From a virus, in the IMG/VR virus record IMGVR_UViG_3300005466_000024, positions 116,706 through 180,705 of that record: a DNA stretch of 64,000 nt; one strand, given 5' to 3'. The position numbers were made by a program, and so were the translations under genes. Below the pieces are notes generated by a model. That model did not search any database. It saw only the letters and a program-made list of their open reading frames with translations, and had not been told where the DNA came from. This document shows positions 54,457 through 63,083 of this stretch, in pieces (the first letter of the stretch is position 1; each line of letters starts with the position of its first letter).

Positions 54457-55035
54457 TCTGAACCGGTAGAGAAGAAATGTACCGCTTCAGGATGCGAGCG
54501 AAAGCACTATGCCTTAGGGCTGTGCAAAAGCCATTACCGGTATCTCCACAAGTACGGCACCACCGACCCGCCTACCGCTGAAGACAGATTTTGGGCCAAG
54601 GTCGACAAGACCGGCGACTGCTGGTTGTGGACTGGCACAATCAACAACAAAGGTTACGGAACCTTCGGGGGCGGTCGCAACACGGAACGTGGGTATGCGC
54701 ACCGGAAGGCATATGAGCTCGTGGTGGGGTCTATCCCCGAGGGACATGGACTCGATCACCGTAGGACGTGCCCGAAGCACTGTGTGAGACCAGATCACCT
54801 GCGGCCAGCTACTCAGAAGCAGAATATGGAGAATCTTGGCCGATGGAACAGTAGCACAGGCTATCGTAATGTGTATTTCGACCGTCTAAGGAACAAGTGG
54901 TACGTCCAGGTCAAACACAACGGGCACAAATATTGCGGTGGGTCGTTTGACAGTCCCGACGAAGCAGACGCCGCAGCTCGCGCGCTCCGTAATAGGCTGT
55001 TTACCCACAATGACGACGATCGGCAAGCTGGCTAA
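54457..55035 (+). CDS. HNH endonuclease with AP2-like domain, start unresolved
   Basis: The frame directly continues that of Rpf after TGA-TAG. A zinc-finger part (CTASGCERKH...CKSHY), WLWTGTINNKGYG, HNH core (LDHRRTCPKHCVRPDHL, then N) and a C-terminal AP2-like domain (STGYRNVYFD, NKWYVQVKHNGHKYCGG) form a homing-endonuclease of the HNH-AP2 type. No ATG, GTG or TTG occurs before the TTG at 54625, which lies inside the conserved WLWTG motif; a CTG at 54520 is one other option. Confidence 0.8.
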   Translation, partial: SEPVEKKCTASGCERKHYALGLCKSHYRYLHKYGTTDPPTAEDRFWAKVDKTGDCWLWTGTINNKGYGTFGGGRNTERGYAHRKAYELVVGSIPEGHGLDHRRTCPKHCVRPDHLRPATQKQNMENLGRWNSSTGYRNVYFDRLRNKWYVQVKHNGHKYCGGSFDSPDEADAAARALRNRLFTHNDDDRQAG

Positions 55036-57167
55036 GACCTCTCGATCTCGTACAGGCTGTTCTCCACCTGGTCGATGAGTCCAGGGTTGGGGTGGGCCAC
55101 CACCGCCTCGTAGAGCATGTCGGCCAGTGGCAGCGGCTGCTCACCCCAACCCCCGACCAATCCCATGGTGCGGGCCATCAGCCACTGCCAGTGGTAAAGC
55201 GTGTCGTCGGCCTTGCGGCCGACGAGCACGGCCTGCATCGATGCCGCCAGACGGTAGTCCTGCCACATGTCTGCGGAGATCTCCCCACCGGCGGGGCCGA
55301 GCAGGGTCCACACCTGACGTAGCGGTGCCGGGCACGTGACCGGGCTGCCCTGGATCGCATCGATCATCTGTTCGCGCAGGCATACCAGGATCTGGTTCTC
55401 GATCGCCTTGCCGTGACCGGCGGCGGCGAGCTTGACCAGCTGTCCGTAGATCCCAGGGTGCAATGCCTCCAGCCGGTGCAGGTGCATCCCATCGAGCTGC
55501 GACGGGGGTGGCGGTGGGCCGTCCAGGCGGCTCAACGGCACCACCGCAACCTCGGCACCGGTGCGGGCACGTAGCAGGTCGGCAGACACGCCGGTGCTGG
55601 TTTGAGCGGTCACCGCGAGCGCCACGAGCCGCGCGCCGTGGCGCAGCTCGGCGTAGTGCGCCATCGCCAGGGCCGGATCCGGGCTGAAGTACTGGGTGCG
55701 GAACGCCTCGTCGACCAGGGGGTCGGTGGCCATGAGTCTCGCGGTGCGCGGCACGAACACACCCTTGGGGACGTAACTGATGCCCTGATTGGAGGTCACC
55801 ACGATATCGGTGGTGGGGCTGTCGATGGCCTTGAACACCCCCACGGCCCACTCGATGAGCGATGCCGATCCCAGGGCATCGACCTGCAGCTTGCTGATCA
55901 CGGACTTGGCCAGGGCCAGCTCGGCGGAATCGGTGGGGGCCGACCGTACTGCGGCGGCCACCGTGGTCGGCACCGGCACGAGACCTGCACCCGACCCGGC
56001 CGGTGCCGCCCCCGACACCGGGATGGTCGCCGGGGCTGCCGGAGGCGCTGCGGATACCGCGCTGGGGAGCGCGGCCGGGGCACCCATGCCGGGTGCCGGC
56101 GCCATCATCATGGGCATCGGCGCGGCCTGACCGGTGCTCACACTGGTTGCCATCGGCGGGAACACCTGCGCCGGCCCGGCGGCGGCCGGAACCACCGCGG
56201 GTGCCGAGGCGGTAGCGGCTGCTGCCGGGGGAGGACTCGACACCGCGGGGGGCACGGAGGATGGGGTGCCGCCCGCCACGGCGGTCGGGACGGGCGGCAC
56301 GCTGGAGGCGGCACTCGAGGCCGATCCCGCCGCCTGGGCGAACATCTGCGGTGCACCCAACAGCGGGGCAGACTGGGGGCCGGACGCAGTAGTCGCCGTT
56401 GTCGGGGACACGGCCTGTAGCCCCGACAACGGCGCCACACCCAAGGGTAACGAGGACGGAGCGCTCATCGACGGCGACACGCCGGACGACAGGCTCGAGG
56501 AAGGCATGGCGGCGAGGCCCGAGAGCCCACTGCCCATACCACCACCCGAAGAGAGCGGTGAACTCGTTGGAGGAGTCATTGGCAATGGCGGCATCATCGG
56601 ACTGGATGCGGTACCGCTGCCACCTGCGGAAGTGGTCGGTGGCTGGGTGTCCAACTCACCGGCCTTCAACGCATCCTTGGTTCGGTCCGATTCTTTGTCG
56701 GCGCGGTCATCAGCCTTGGGTTGAACGGGTTTCGTGTCGAGATCGCCTGGTGCTGCGGGTGCCGGGCCCTTGATCCCTGCCGCCATCGCCTGAACTCGGC
56801 CCTGGGCCTGCTGCGAGAGTTCGTTCACCGCCGCCGTGTAGCGCGTCACCTCCTGCTGCTGGAGCCGCTCCCCCTCAGCGAGAATCGCAGGGCGTGCCTG
56901 GGGCGGGGCCTTTGTCATCGCTTGGTTCGTCTCATCCGCGAGCTGCTGCATCAACAACCGGTGCTGGTATGCCTCGTTGTCACAGGCATGCTCCAGAGCC
57001 GTCAGGATTCGACGGGCATCAGCATGGTTCGCCAAGCGCACCGCATCATGGCGCAGGGCAGCTGACGCCGCATCAATGGTGGCACCGGAGCCTGTGGCCT
57101 GTAGTTGCGCGGCCTGCGTGCGCCTGGCCTGCGCCAGGGCATCCAGCTCCTCAGCCGAGAAGGGCAT
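55032..57167 (-). CDS. T7SS-linked DUF5631/DUF5632-like protein, 711 aa
   Basis: The N-terminal 140 residues are helical; 145-440 are Pro/Ala/Ser/Met-rich low complexity; the C-terminal 270 residues (ASLIEWAVGVF, GISYVPKGVFVPRTARLMATD, AHYAELRHGARLVALAV, YHWQWLMARTMGL...) resemble the DUF5632/DUF5631 pair found in mycobacterial ESX loci and conjugative plasmids. A role in T7SS-associated envelope or secretion function is inferred from family and neighbours. ATG 57167, overlapping the upstream gene by 17 bases. Confidence 0.65.
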   Translation of the reverse strand: MPFSAEELDALAQARRTQAAQLQATGSGATIDAASAALRHDAVRLANHADARRILTALEHACDNEAYQHRLLMQQLADETNQAMTKAPPQARPAILAEGERLQQQEVTRYTAAVNELSQQAQGRVQAMAAGIKGPAPAAPGDLDTKPVQPKADDRADKESDRTKDALKAGELDTQPPTTSAGGSGTASSPMMPPLPMTPPTSSPLSSGGGMGSGLSGLAAMPSSSLSSGVSPSMSAPSSLPLGVAPLSGLQAVSPTTATTASGPQSAPLLGAPQMFAQAAGSASSAASSVPPVPTAVAGGTPSSVPPAVSSPPPAAAATASAPAVVPAAAGPAQVFPPMATSVSTGQAAPMPMMMAPAPGMGAPAALPSAVSAAPPAAPATIPVSGAAPAGSGAGLVPVPTTVAAAVRSAPTDSAELALAKSVISKLQVDALGSASLIEWAVGVFKAIDSPTTDIVVTSNQGISYVPKGVFVPRTARLMATDPLVDEAFRTQYFSPDPALAMAHYAELRHGARLVALAVTAQTSTGVSADLLRARTGAEVAVVPLSRLDGPPPPPSQLDGMHLHRLEALHPGIYGQLVKLAAAGHGKAIENQILVCLREQMIDAIQGSPVTCPAPLRQVWTLLGPAGGEISADMWQDYRLAASMQAVLVGRKADDTLYHWQWLMARTMGLVGGWGEQPLPLADMLYEAVVAHPNPGLIDQVENSLYEIERS

Positions 57168-57408
57168 TGCCCAGGGCCAAGGCGTTGGCGGTGTTCATCG
57201 CTTCCAGCTCGACGCCTGCGGTCTGCATCTGCGCGGTGAGCGCGGCGTGATGGTCCGCATGTGAGGCCAGGAACTCGACGTCCGTGGGGTAGGTCCACGC
57301 CAACGCCTCGGCGAGCACCGCGTCGTCCGGCATTACGGGCACGGACGGCAGCGGTGGGGGTGTCGGCATCGGCAGTGGGCCGTTGGTCTGGAGCCGGTCG
57401 GAACTCAT
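57151..57408 (-). CDS. Hypothetical protein, 85 aa
   Basis: Pro-rich N-terminus (PMPTPPPLPSVP), helical rest with His (FLASHADHHAALTAQMQTAG). ATG 57408 overlaps the upstream stop (ATGA). Not recognised; context links it to the ESX-like module. Confidence 0.7.
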   Translation of the reverse strand: MSSDRLQTNGPLPMPTPPPLPSVPVMPDDAVLAEALAWTYPTDVEFLASHADHHAALTAQMQTAGVELEAMNTANALALGNALLG

Positions 57409-57941
57409 GCGCACATCTGCCTAATCTTCTCTGCTGTCGCGTTGACGCCAGCCACCGCGACGTTCGCCTGACCGCTGGCGTTGGCCTGCGCCTCGTAACC
57501 CGCGAGATTGGTCACCGTGTGCCCGTAGTCATCAATGGCCGCACTCAGCTCGGGTGGCGTCGCGGCCGGCACGTGCTGACGCACCCACGGCAACTCGATC
57601 GCGATCACGGCCTGCGCACGAACCAGTGCCACGGCATCATCGGGTGGAGTCGATACGACCCAAGCGTGATGGGCGTCGTTGATCACCTGCCACCCCGCCA
57701 TCCAGGCGGTGCAGGCCTGATCCTTGGCTGCCGCCACCTCTGCCGCACTGGGAGCCATCGTCACCGTGGTGTGGGGAACGACTGGGGCAGGCATGGGGCG
57801 AGTCCACGCCAGGACGCTCACGACGAGGCTGGCCGCCACGCCGACGAGCGCCACTGCGACACCCACCATCGCCCACTGGTGCCGCGGAGACGGTGGTGCG
57901 GGGTAGTCGTAGGCGACCGGCCGATCCTGCAAGGTACTCAT
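57405..57941 (-). CDS. Membrane protein of the ESX-like module, 178 aa
   Basis: Cytoplasmic Pro-rich N-terminus, one transmembrane helix (about 24-46), then a helical extracytoplasmic domain with Cys64 and the penultimate Cys177. ATG 57941, seven bases after a TAGAAT box, so probably leaderless. Divergent from 58081. Confidence 0.75.
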   Translation of the reverse strand: MSTLQDRPVAYDYPAPPSPRHQWAMVGVAVALVGVAASLVVSVLAWTRPMPAPVVPHTTVTMAPSAAEVAAAKDQACTAWMAGWQVINDAHHAWVVSTPPDDAVALVRAQAVIAIELPWVRQHVPAATPPELSAAIDDYGHTVTNLAGYEAQANASGQANVAVAGVNATAEKIRQMCA

Positions 57942-58080
57942 GTCGCAATTCTAAGGCACAAATACGCAGATAGACACTGTTTTTAACCCAATTAAAGACC
58001 ACAATTTCAGTAGTCGGTGCCCCCGAAAGTCGGATCACTTTGGTAGCCAACCAACACCCGCTTGCGTCATAATCCGCCTC

Positions 58081-59124
58081 ATGACGCTCGCGGGCCTGGT
58101 TACCGCCACCGGTACCGCATTGGGTGGTGCCCGTGCCCTGTTCGGTCCGACACCGACCACGGCCGGTTTCGCTGACCTACCCGCCCCTCCTGCCGCGCCA
58201 CCGCCGTCCTGGACTGGGGCCTCCCGCGACGACTACACCGCCACGACCACCCGACAGCACCAGGCCCTGAACGCCATCGCCGGCGCCGACCGCGATGTCC
58301 GCCAAAGGGTTGATGACGGCACCTCGACCGCAGCCCGAGGACGCTCGGGAATGACCACGGTGATCGGCGACACCGCCCGCGGTGTCGCCGCACTCGCCCC
58401 GGCCACGAGTTCACCTGCCGGCCAGGTGGCACTGGCCCGCCACCTGCAGGCACAGTTGAACCGGACCAAGGCACTGCTCATCGCGTTCGAGCGACGCAAC
58501 ATCACCCTGGCGCTGGCGATGCGCCGGGCCGCGGCAGGCTACCCGACCATGATCAGCGCCGCACCTGGATCCACCTTCCAGACCCCTGCCACTCTGGCTG
58601 CACGCTCGGTCGGCGCAGTGGCACCACGCGCCCGAACCGTCGCCTCCTACCAGCCCAATCACCCCGCCACCGCATCTCCCCTCGAGGTGCCCACCGGCAC
58701 CGGTCACGACGCCATCGTCCGCTACATCATCGATGCTGCACGGCGGCGCGGCATCCCGGACGCTGAAATCCCGGGCATCCTGGCCATCGCGGGCGCCGAA
58801 AGCAATTTCCAGGAGACCGGGTTCATGGGTTTCTCCAGCCGCACCGCCGACACCGGATACACCGGCGGTGCCGCCTACGCCAACGACTACGGCCGCGCGC
58901 TGGACAAGTTCCTCGACAACTACCTCGCCGGCGGCCTGGCGGCTGGCGGCGGCGCCGGGGTGAAGGACGCCGCGGTCGCCGCCCTCAACCATGGCGACCC
59001 CGGCCCGTTCCTGCACTGGCTGCAGTACGGCGTCCAGGGCTGCGTACCCGGTGCGGGCGGCATGAATTACGAATTCGCAGGGAACCTGCGGCGTTTCTAC
59101 GACCAATTCACGAGGTCGGTCTGA
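58081..59124 (+). CDS. Peptidoglycan hydrolase 1, lysozyme-like C-terminus, 347 aa
   Basis: Residues 1-155 share with 60851-61888 the pattern GVAALAPAT...AL..HLQ.QLNR.K.LL, an ESX-secretion-associated (DUF4226-like) N-terminal domain. The C-terminal 140 residues (IPGILAIAGAESNFQETGFM, Glu240 as likely catalytic acid) resemble a transglycosylase or phage-tail lysozyme. No signal peptide: export by T7SS is plausible. ATG seven bases after CATAAT. Confidence 0.75.
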   Translation: MTLAGLVTATGTALGGARALFGPTPTTAGFADLPAPPAAPPPSWTGASRDDYTATTTRQHQALNAIAGADRDVRQRVDDGTSTAARGRSGMTTVIGDTARGVAALAPATSSPAGQVALARHLQAQLNRTKALLIAFERRNITLALAMRRAAAGYPTMISAAPGSTFQTPATLAARSVGAVAPRARTVASYQPNHPATASPLEVPTGTGHDAIVRYIIDAARRRGIPDAEIPGILAIAGAESNFQETGFMGFSSRTADTGYTGGAAYANDYGRALDKFLDNYLAGGLAAGGGAGVKDAAVAALNHGDPGPFLHWLQYGVQGCVPGAGGMNYEFAGNLRRFYDQFTRSV

Positions 59125-59183
59125 TGTCACTGAGTGCCCTGGTGTGCGGCGCGACAGCCCGCCATATCAGTAGTGGCCACACA

Positions 59184-60089
59184 CTACTTTCCCCGCCCCT
59201 TACGAATGGGAACGTCTGCTCGCACATCCCCGGTGTGACGCCAACGACTCCAGTGTGTGCTACACCATCCACGTGCGATCATGTCCCTACCACACCCACC
59301 GACCGAGCACTTGACTTTTTCGGTTGCACGTGTCGTGGCCTTTCCCGCAAGTAGTCTGTTTCTGCGCGACCCCACCCCGCCGTAGGAGCGCCCAGTCAGG
59401 TAGCACATTTCCAGGAGTGACAAATCGTCACGTAACAGAATCGCGTCCTCTTCTGGGGTCCACCAGGTATTGGGGTGTGTATCCGGGATCTGCTTGAGTT
59501 GTTCCCGTGCCTTCTTGGCCCGTTGCCGTATGTATTCCCTGTTCCGTCGATACCGTTCTTTATTGGTGAACCGCTTCCTCGCAGCCGCTTCTGGCGTCAT
59601 GGGGTACTGACGTTGCTGGGGCTTGCCCGCTGCGTTGTTGGCGCGTGCCCGCTCACGACCCTTCCTGTTCCTCTCACCCCGATGGGCCCTGTCGTATTCC
59701 CGTCCCTTTCGGCGCGCCTCAGCCAGATTGGCGTTGCGCCGGTCCCGCTGTTGTCGATTTATCTTGTCCCTGTTCGCCTGTCTCCACTTACCCGCCGTCC
59801 GATTTCTTTCGTCCCGATGCTCTGCCTCATAGGCCCGCCGCCTCTGGGTTATCTCGTCCCGATGCTCGGCGTAATAGGCCCGGCTTTTCTGCCTGTTCTC
59901 CTCGCGGTGTGCTGCGGCATGGGCTCGATTCCTGCGGTTTATCTTGTCTCGATGTTTCGCCTTCCAGGCCCGTGCATAGCCGTTGTACACGCGCACGCAG
60001 ACATCACATCGACACCCATGACTGTTGTAGCCGGTAATGCCGTGCCTGTACTCGTGGGCTATGCCTGCCCGGCACTTCTTGCACCGCAT
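59184..60089 (-). CDS. HGCRC-motif, basic-repeat DNA-binding-like protein, 301 aa
   Basis: N-terminal zinc motif (HGITGYNSHGCRCDVC), a middle of about 130 residues with imperfect repeats of AEHRDEITQRRRAYEAEHRD, then WWTPEEDAIL and a C-terminal knuckle (CSVGGCGRDMIARGWCSTHW). This end resembles the N-terminal finger of HNH homing endonucleases, but no HNH core is visible. Probably DNA-binding. ATG 60089. Confidence 0.65.
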   Translation of the reverse strand: MRCKKCRAGIAHEYRHGITGYNSHGCRCDVCVRVYNGYARAWKAKHRDKINRRNRAHAAAHREENRQKSRAYYAEHRDEITQRRRAYEAEHRDERNRTAGKWRQANRDKINRQQRDRRNANLAEARRKGREYDRAHRGERNRKGRERARANNAAGKPQQRQYPMTPEAAARKRFTNKERYRRNREYIRQRAKKAREQLKQIPDTHPNTWWTPEEDAILLRDDLSLLEMCYLTGRSYGGVGSRRNRLLAGKATTRATEKVKCSVGGCGRDMIARGWCSTHWSRWRHTGDVRADVPIRKGRGK

Positions 60090-60092
60090 CTA

Positions 60093-60599
60093 CTAAGCGG
60101 TTTTTACCGATGTGTACCTGACCCCAGTCTCGACGAACCCCTTTGCAGCTTCTTCAACCGTCTGACCGCGTCGCCTGGCGACCTCGGTAAGTTGCGCATA
60201 CAACTCGGTACCCAGATCTAGGTAGACATGACTGGGGCGTCGACCGCTGCCACCGCGCCGACCACCCTTCGCGCTGGCCAGATCGGCTGGAACTCCGTGG
60301 CGACGTTGATGATCAATGCGCTCGATGGTTTCGGGACCGAACCCGTTCACGTCGATCTGATCGCAGGACATCCCCTCCTCGAGAAGCTGGTACACGACGT
60401 TGATCCGGAGCCCGACAGCTAGCGGGATGTCCATGAGGTTCTCGCCATACCAGGCAGCGAAGCTGCGATGACCCATACCCAGCCACCCCTGCCCGGTAAT
60501 GAACTCCTTGAGCGCCTCCTGGGCCTCCTTCAGACCCTCGCGAATCGACTCGGTGAGTTCTTTCGCACGAGCCGAAGATATCGATGACGCAGTGCTCAT
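60093..60599 (-). CDS. Partition- or KfrA-like DNA-binding protein, 168 aa
   Basis: N-terminal helix IREGLKEAQEALKEFITGQGW then SFAAWYGENL resembles a domain found in actinobacterial plasmid and phage partition/replication proteins; the C-terminus (VYLDLGTELYAQLTEVARRR) looks like a ribbon-helix-helix. The repeats at 60713-60767 upstream may be its site. ATG 60599. Confidence 0.6.
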   Translation of the reverse strand: MSTASSISSARAKELTESIREGLKEAQEALKEFITGQGWLGMGHRSFAAWYGENLMDIPLAVGLRINVVYQLLEEGMSCDQIDVNGFGPETIERIDHQRRHGVPADLASAKGGRRGGSGRRPSHVYLDLGTELYAQLTEVARRRGQTVEEAAKGFVETGVRYTSVKTA

Positions 60600-60669
60600 G
60601 GCGCATCCTTCCACAGAAGCTACAGGAGTGTGATTCCTGATTCTTACCACGAATCAAAGCCTCCACAAA

Positions 60670-60704
60670 GAAGATGACGCGGCCACTCGAGCCGCGCCAT
60701 CTTC
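60670..60704. repeat. 14-bp hairpin with one mismatch upstream of 60599
   Basis: GAAGATG-A-CGCGGC / GCCGCG-C-CATCTTC, seven-base loop; on the minus strand followed by TTTGTGG. Could be a terminator for a small minus-strand RNA starting near 60770, or a protein site. Confidence 0.45.
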
Positions 60705-60712
60705 CCGTTACC

Positions 60713-60767
60713 GCATCACACCAAACCGCGCCGAACCATGCCTCACCAAACCGCAACGCATCATGCC
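60713..60767. repeat. Direct repeats in the 60600-60850 gap
   Basis: CACCAAACCGC occurs at 60719-60729 and 60744-60754 (25-bp period) and GCATCA at 60713-60718 and 60758-60763. Iteron-like arrangement beside a partition-like gene. Confidence 0.5.
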
Positions 60768-60850
60768 ATAGCGGACAGAGCGTACATCGCCTTACCCGTA
60801 TTTGAGCGCAATGGTGGCCTGTTTCCTGCCCAGCGCGTCATACTGCCCCC

Positions 60851-61888
60851 ATGTCGTTGGCTGACCTGGTCGTTGAAGCCGGCCAGGCACTGGGCCAGGC
60901 CCGCGGCCTCTACGGCCAGACGCCGCAGAGCGCCCGTTGGTCGAGCACTGCGGCCCTGTCCGCAGGCCGCCAGGACGTGGTCCAGGCCGGGCAGCAGGCC
61001 ACCCAGGGCTGGCAGGGGGAGGCCGTCGAGGACTACGGCGCGGCCAACCAGCGCGGCGTATCGGCACTGGACTCGATGATCACCGCCGACGACGGCACCA
61101 GCCCCCCGCTCGATGAGGCAGGTCAGGCCGCCACCGAGGGCGGACAGGCCATGGACGGTGTGATCTCCGATACCCAGAGCGGGGTGAGTGCCATCGCGCC
61201 GGCCACCGGCACCGGGGCGGGCAAGATGGCACTGGTCACCCACCTGCAGGGAGAGCTGAACCGGGCCAAGTCGCTGCTGGCGCTGTCGCGCCAGCGCGAC
61301 GCCCTGCTGTCCCAGATGATCACCGCGAACTCCCGGGGCTACACCATGCCGCCTCAGGGCACGAGCAGCCCGATGGCCGGGCTGGGCGGCGGGGGTTCCC
61401 CGATGATGCCCTCCGCGGGCAGCGGTTTCTCGTTGCCGCAGCTCGGTGGCCTCGGCAGCCTGGCCCACGACATCAGCCAGCAGCACCAGCCGTCACTCGC
61501 CCAGATTCCGTCGAGTGCACCCACCGACAACTCAGCGGCCGGGGTGGCAGTCCGCAAGGCACTCTCCGTCCTGGGCACGCCCTACGTGTGGGGCGGCAAG
61601 AATCCCAGCACCGGACTAGACTGCAGCGGCCTAACCCACTGGGCCTATGGCGAAGCCGGGATCACGCTGGGCTCCGACACCTACTCGCAAATCCACGACG
61701 GTCACCCGGTGTCCCCAGGCGACGTGCGCCCCGGCGACCTGATCTTCTCCGAGTTCGACAGCCACGGCCCCGGCCACGTGCAGCTCGCCCTGGGCAACGG
61801 CCAAGTGGTACAGGCACCCCAGTCCGGAGATGTGGTGAAGATCAGCCCGCTACCCTCCTCGTTCGTGGCGCGACGCATCGTGGGTTGA
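60851..61888 (+). CDS. Peptidoglycan hydrolase 2, NlpC/P60 C-terminus, 345 aa
   Basis: N-terminal ESX-associated domain shared with 58081-59124 (GVSAIAPAT...HLQGELNRAK), Gly/Pro/Met linker (170-200), then NlpC/P60: VLGTPYVWGGKN, Cys258 in DCSGL, His309 in GPGHVQLAL. The third catalytic position, usually His or Glu before A-P, is Gln321 (VVQAPQ). Mycobacterial T7SS loci and plasmids encode similar proteins that cut the peptidoglycan stem. ATG seven bases after CATACT. Confidence 0.8.
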   Translation: MSLADLVVEAGQALGQARGLYGQTPQSARWSSTAALSAGRQDVVQAGQQATQGWQGEAVEDYGAANQRGVSALDSMITADDGTSPPLDEAGQAATEGGQAMDGVISDTQSGVSAIAPATGTGAGKMALVTHLQGELNRAKSLLALSRQRDALLSQMITANSRGYTMPPQGTSSPMAGLGGGGSPMMPSAGSGFSLPQLGGLGSLAHDISQQHQPSLAQIPSSAPTDNSAAGVAVRKALSVLGTPYVWGGKNPSTGLDCSGLTHWAYGEAGITLGSDTYSQIHDGHPVSPGDVRPGDLIFSEFDSHGPGHVQLALGNGQVVQAPQSGDVVKISPLPSSFVARRIVG

Positions 61889-61900
61889 ACTTCGAGTACT

Positions 61901-61934
61901 AGAATCTAGTATCTAGATCTAGTATCTAGATTCT
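61901..61934. repeat. CTAG-rich tandem repeat and palindrome
   Basis: Four ATCTAG(T/A) heptamers (61904, 61911, 61917, 61924) form a 34-bp near-palindrome with centre CTAGATCTAG and outer arms AGAATCTAG / CTAGATTCT. AT-rich in a G+C-rich window and placed between convergent genes; a protein-binding or recombination site is likelier than a terminator. Confidence 0.75.
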
Positions 61935-61981
61935 GGGCTAATCGGTGACCGTCAATCCACGTCAGACCCGCAAGTGGATCG

Positions 61982-62194
61982 TCACTGCCGTCGACCGTGA
62001 CGTTCGAGGATGTCCTCGATCTGCTGCAGCCGCATCCGCTCGGCGGCCGTCATGGTGTCGTCGTCGGTGAAGGCATCGACGTAGAGGGTGGCCACAGCCA
62101 ACAGCTGGTCGATCTCGGCGTCCGTGAGCCGTCTGGCCTCCTCGAGGGCGCGCTGGCGGGTGACCCACTGAGCCGGGCTCACCGACTCGCTCAC
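61982..62194 (-). CDS. Helical hypothetical protein, 70 aa
   Basis: Helical, acidic/basic alternation (RALEEARRLTDAEIDQLLAV, RLQQIEDILERHGRR). GTG 62194 overlaps the upstream stop (GTGA). Not recognised. Confidence 0.75.
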   Translation of the reverse strand: MSESVSPAQWVTRQRALEEARRLTDAEIDQLLAVATLYVDAFTDDDTMTAAERMRLQQIEDILERHGRRQ

Positions 62195-62442
62195 CCCTGC
62201 ACCTCGATCCGCTTCTCGGTGTCCTCATCGGTCAGGCCCTGCGCCTCCAGCTCCGCGATGATGTTCCCCTCGGTGTCGCCGTAGCAGATCACCAGGCTCA
62301 GCTCGGGCAGGCCCAGCCGCCCCATCTGCTCGGACCGGATCAGAATAGGATCGCCCTGTTTCAACTTGGCGACATTCTCGGCGGTGATCCCCAGCACCAG
62401 CAGGGGCCTGCCGTTGCCGTCGCGCCCGGCTGCCTTGATCAC
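62191..62442 (-). CDS. Beta-rich hypothetical protein, 83 aa
   Basis: Strands PLLVLGITAENVAKLKQGDP and LSLVICYGDTEGNIIAEL; soluble. GTG 62442 overlaps the upstream stop (GTGA). Not recognised. Confidence 0.75.
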   Translation of the reverse strand: MIKAAGRDGNGRPLLVLGITAENVAKLKQGDPILIRSEQMGRLGLPELSLVICYGDTEGNIIAELEAQGLTDEDTEKRIEVQG

Positions 62443-63083
62443 ATCTGCCCCTTCTGCTCCAGATCTGCCTGCATTTCCTCGGCCACCGCCTTGATCCGTT
62501 CGCGCCCCTCTGGGGTAGCCGCCTCCGTGCGGATCTCCCTAATCCGCTGAACCAGACTCGCGATGACCGTCCCCACCCCCTCGGGGCCATCGACCGCGTC
62601 ATCGAGGATCTTGGCCACCGCCGGCGGCATGCCGGCCCCGATCGTCATGCCCTTCCGGATGGCGTTGACGAACCGCCCATCACCTGCCCCCAGGTGCTGC
62701 CACTCACCTAGGGACGTCGCGCCGTTCTCTCGTATGAGCGGGATGTTGTACACGGCGCCACCGTCTCGGCAGACGTGCACCACCAGCACCACCTTGCGGC
62801 GGTCGGGATGCTCCGACGGCGGCACATGCGGTTCACCGGGAACTTCCACCGTCGCCGCCCACGACACCGCGAAGAACACCACCTCGGTGGCCCGGTGCGC
62901 GGCGACGATCGCAGTCATCATATCGGCGGTGTCGGACTTGCCCTCCTCGCCGGGCATGTCCATCCCGATGAAGGTGAACTCCCCGTTGGGCCGCTCGACC
63001 AACATGACCGGCATGAAGCCCTCGTCGGTCCCGAGCTCGGCGACCTGACCCGTAATCCACTCACGTGCAGTGTCCAGCAACAT
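62439..63083 (-). CDS. Hypothetical protein of the ESX-like module, 214 aa
   Basis: Alpha/beta domain (MPVMLVERPNGEFTFIGMDM, ATEVVFFAVSWAATVEV, VVLVVHVCRDGG) followed by a helical C-terminus. Not recognised; starts two bases after the YbaB-like stop codon (TAG-ATG). Confidence 0.7.
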   Translation of the reverse strand: MLLDTAREWITGQVAELGTDEGFMPVMLVERPNGEFTFIGMDMPGEEGKSDTADMMTAIVAAHRATEVVFFAVSWAATVEVPGEPHVPPSEHPDRRKVVLVVHVCRDGGAVYNIPLIRENGATSLGEWQHLGAGDGRFVNAIRKGMTIGAGMPPAVAKILDDAVDGPEGVGTVIASLVQRIREIRTEAATPEGRERIKAVAEEMQADLEQKGQM

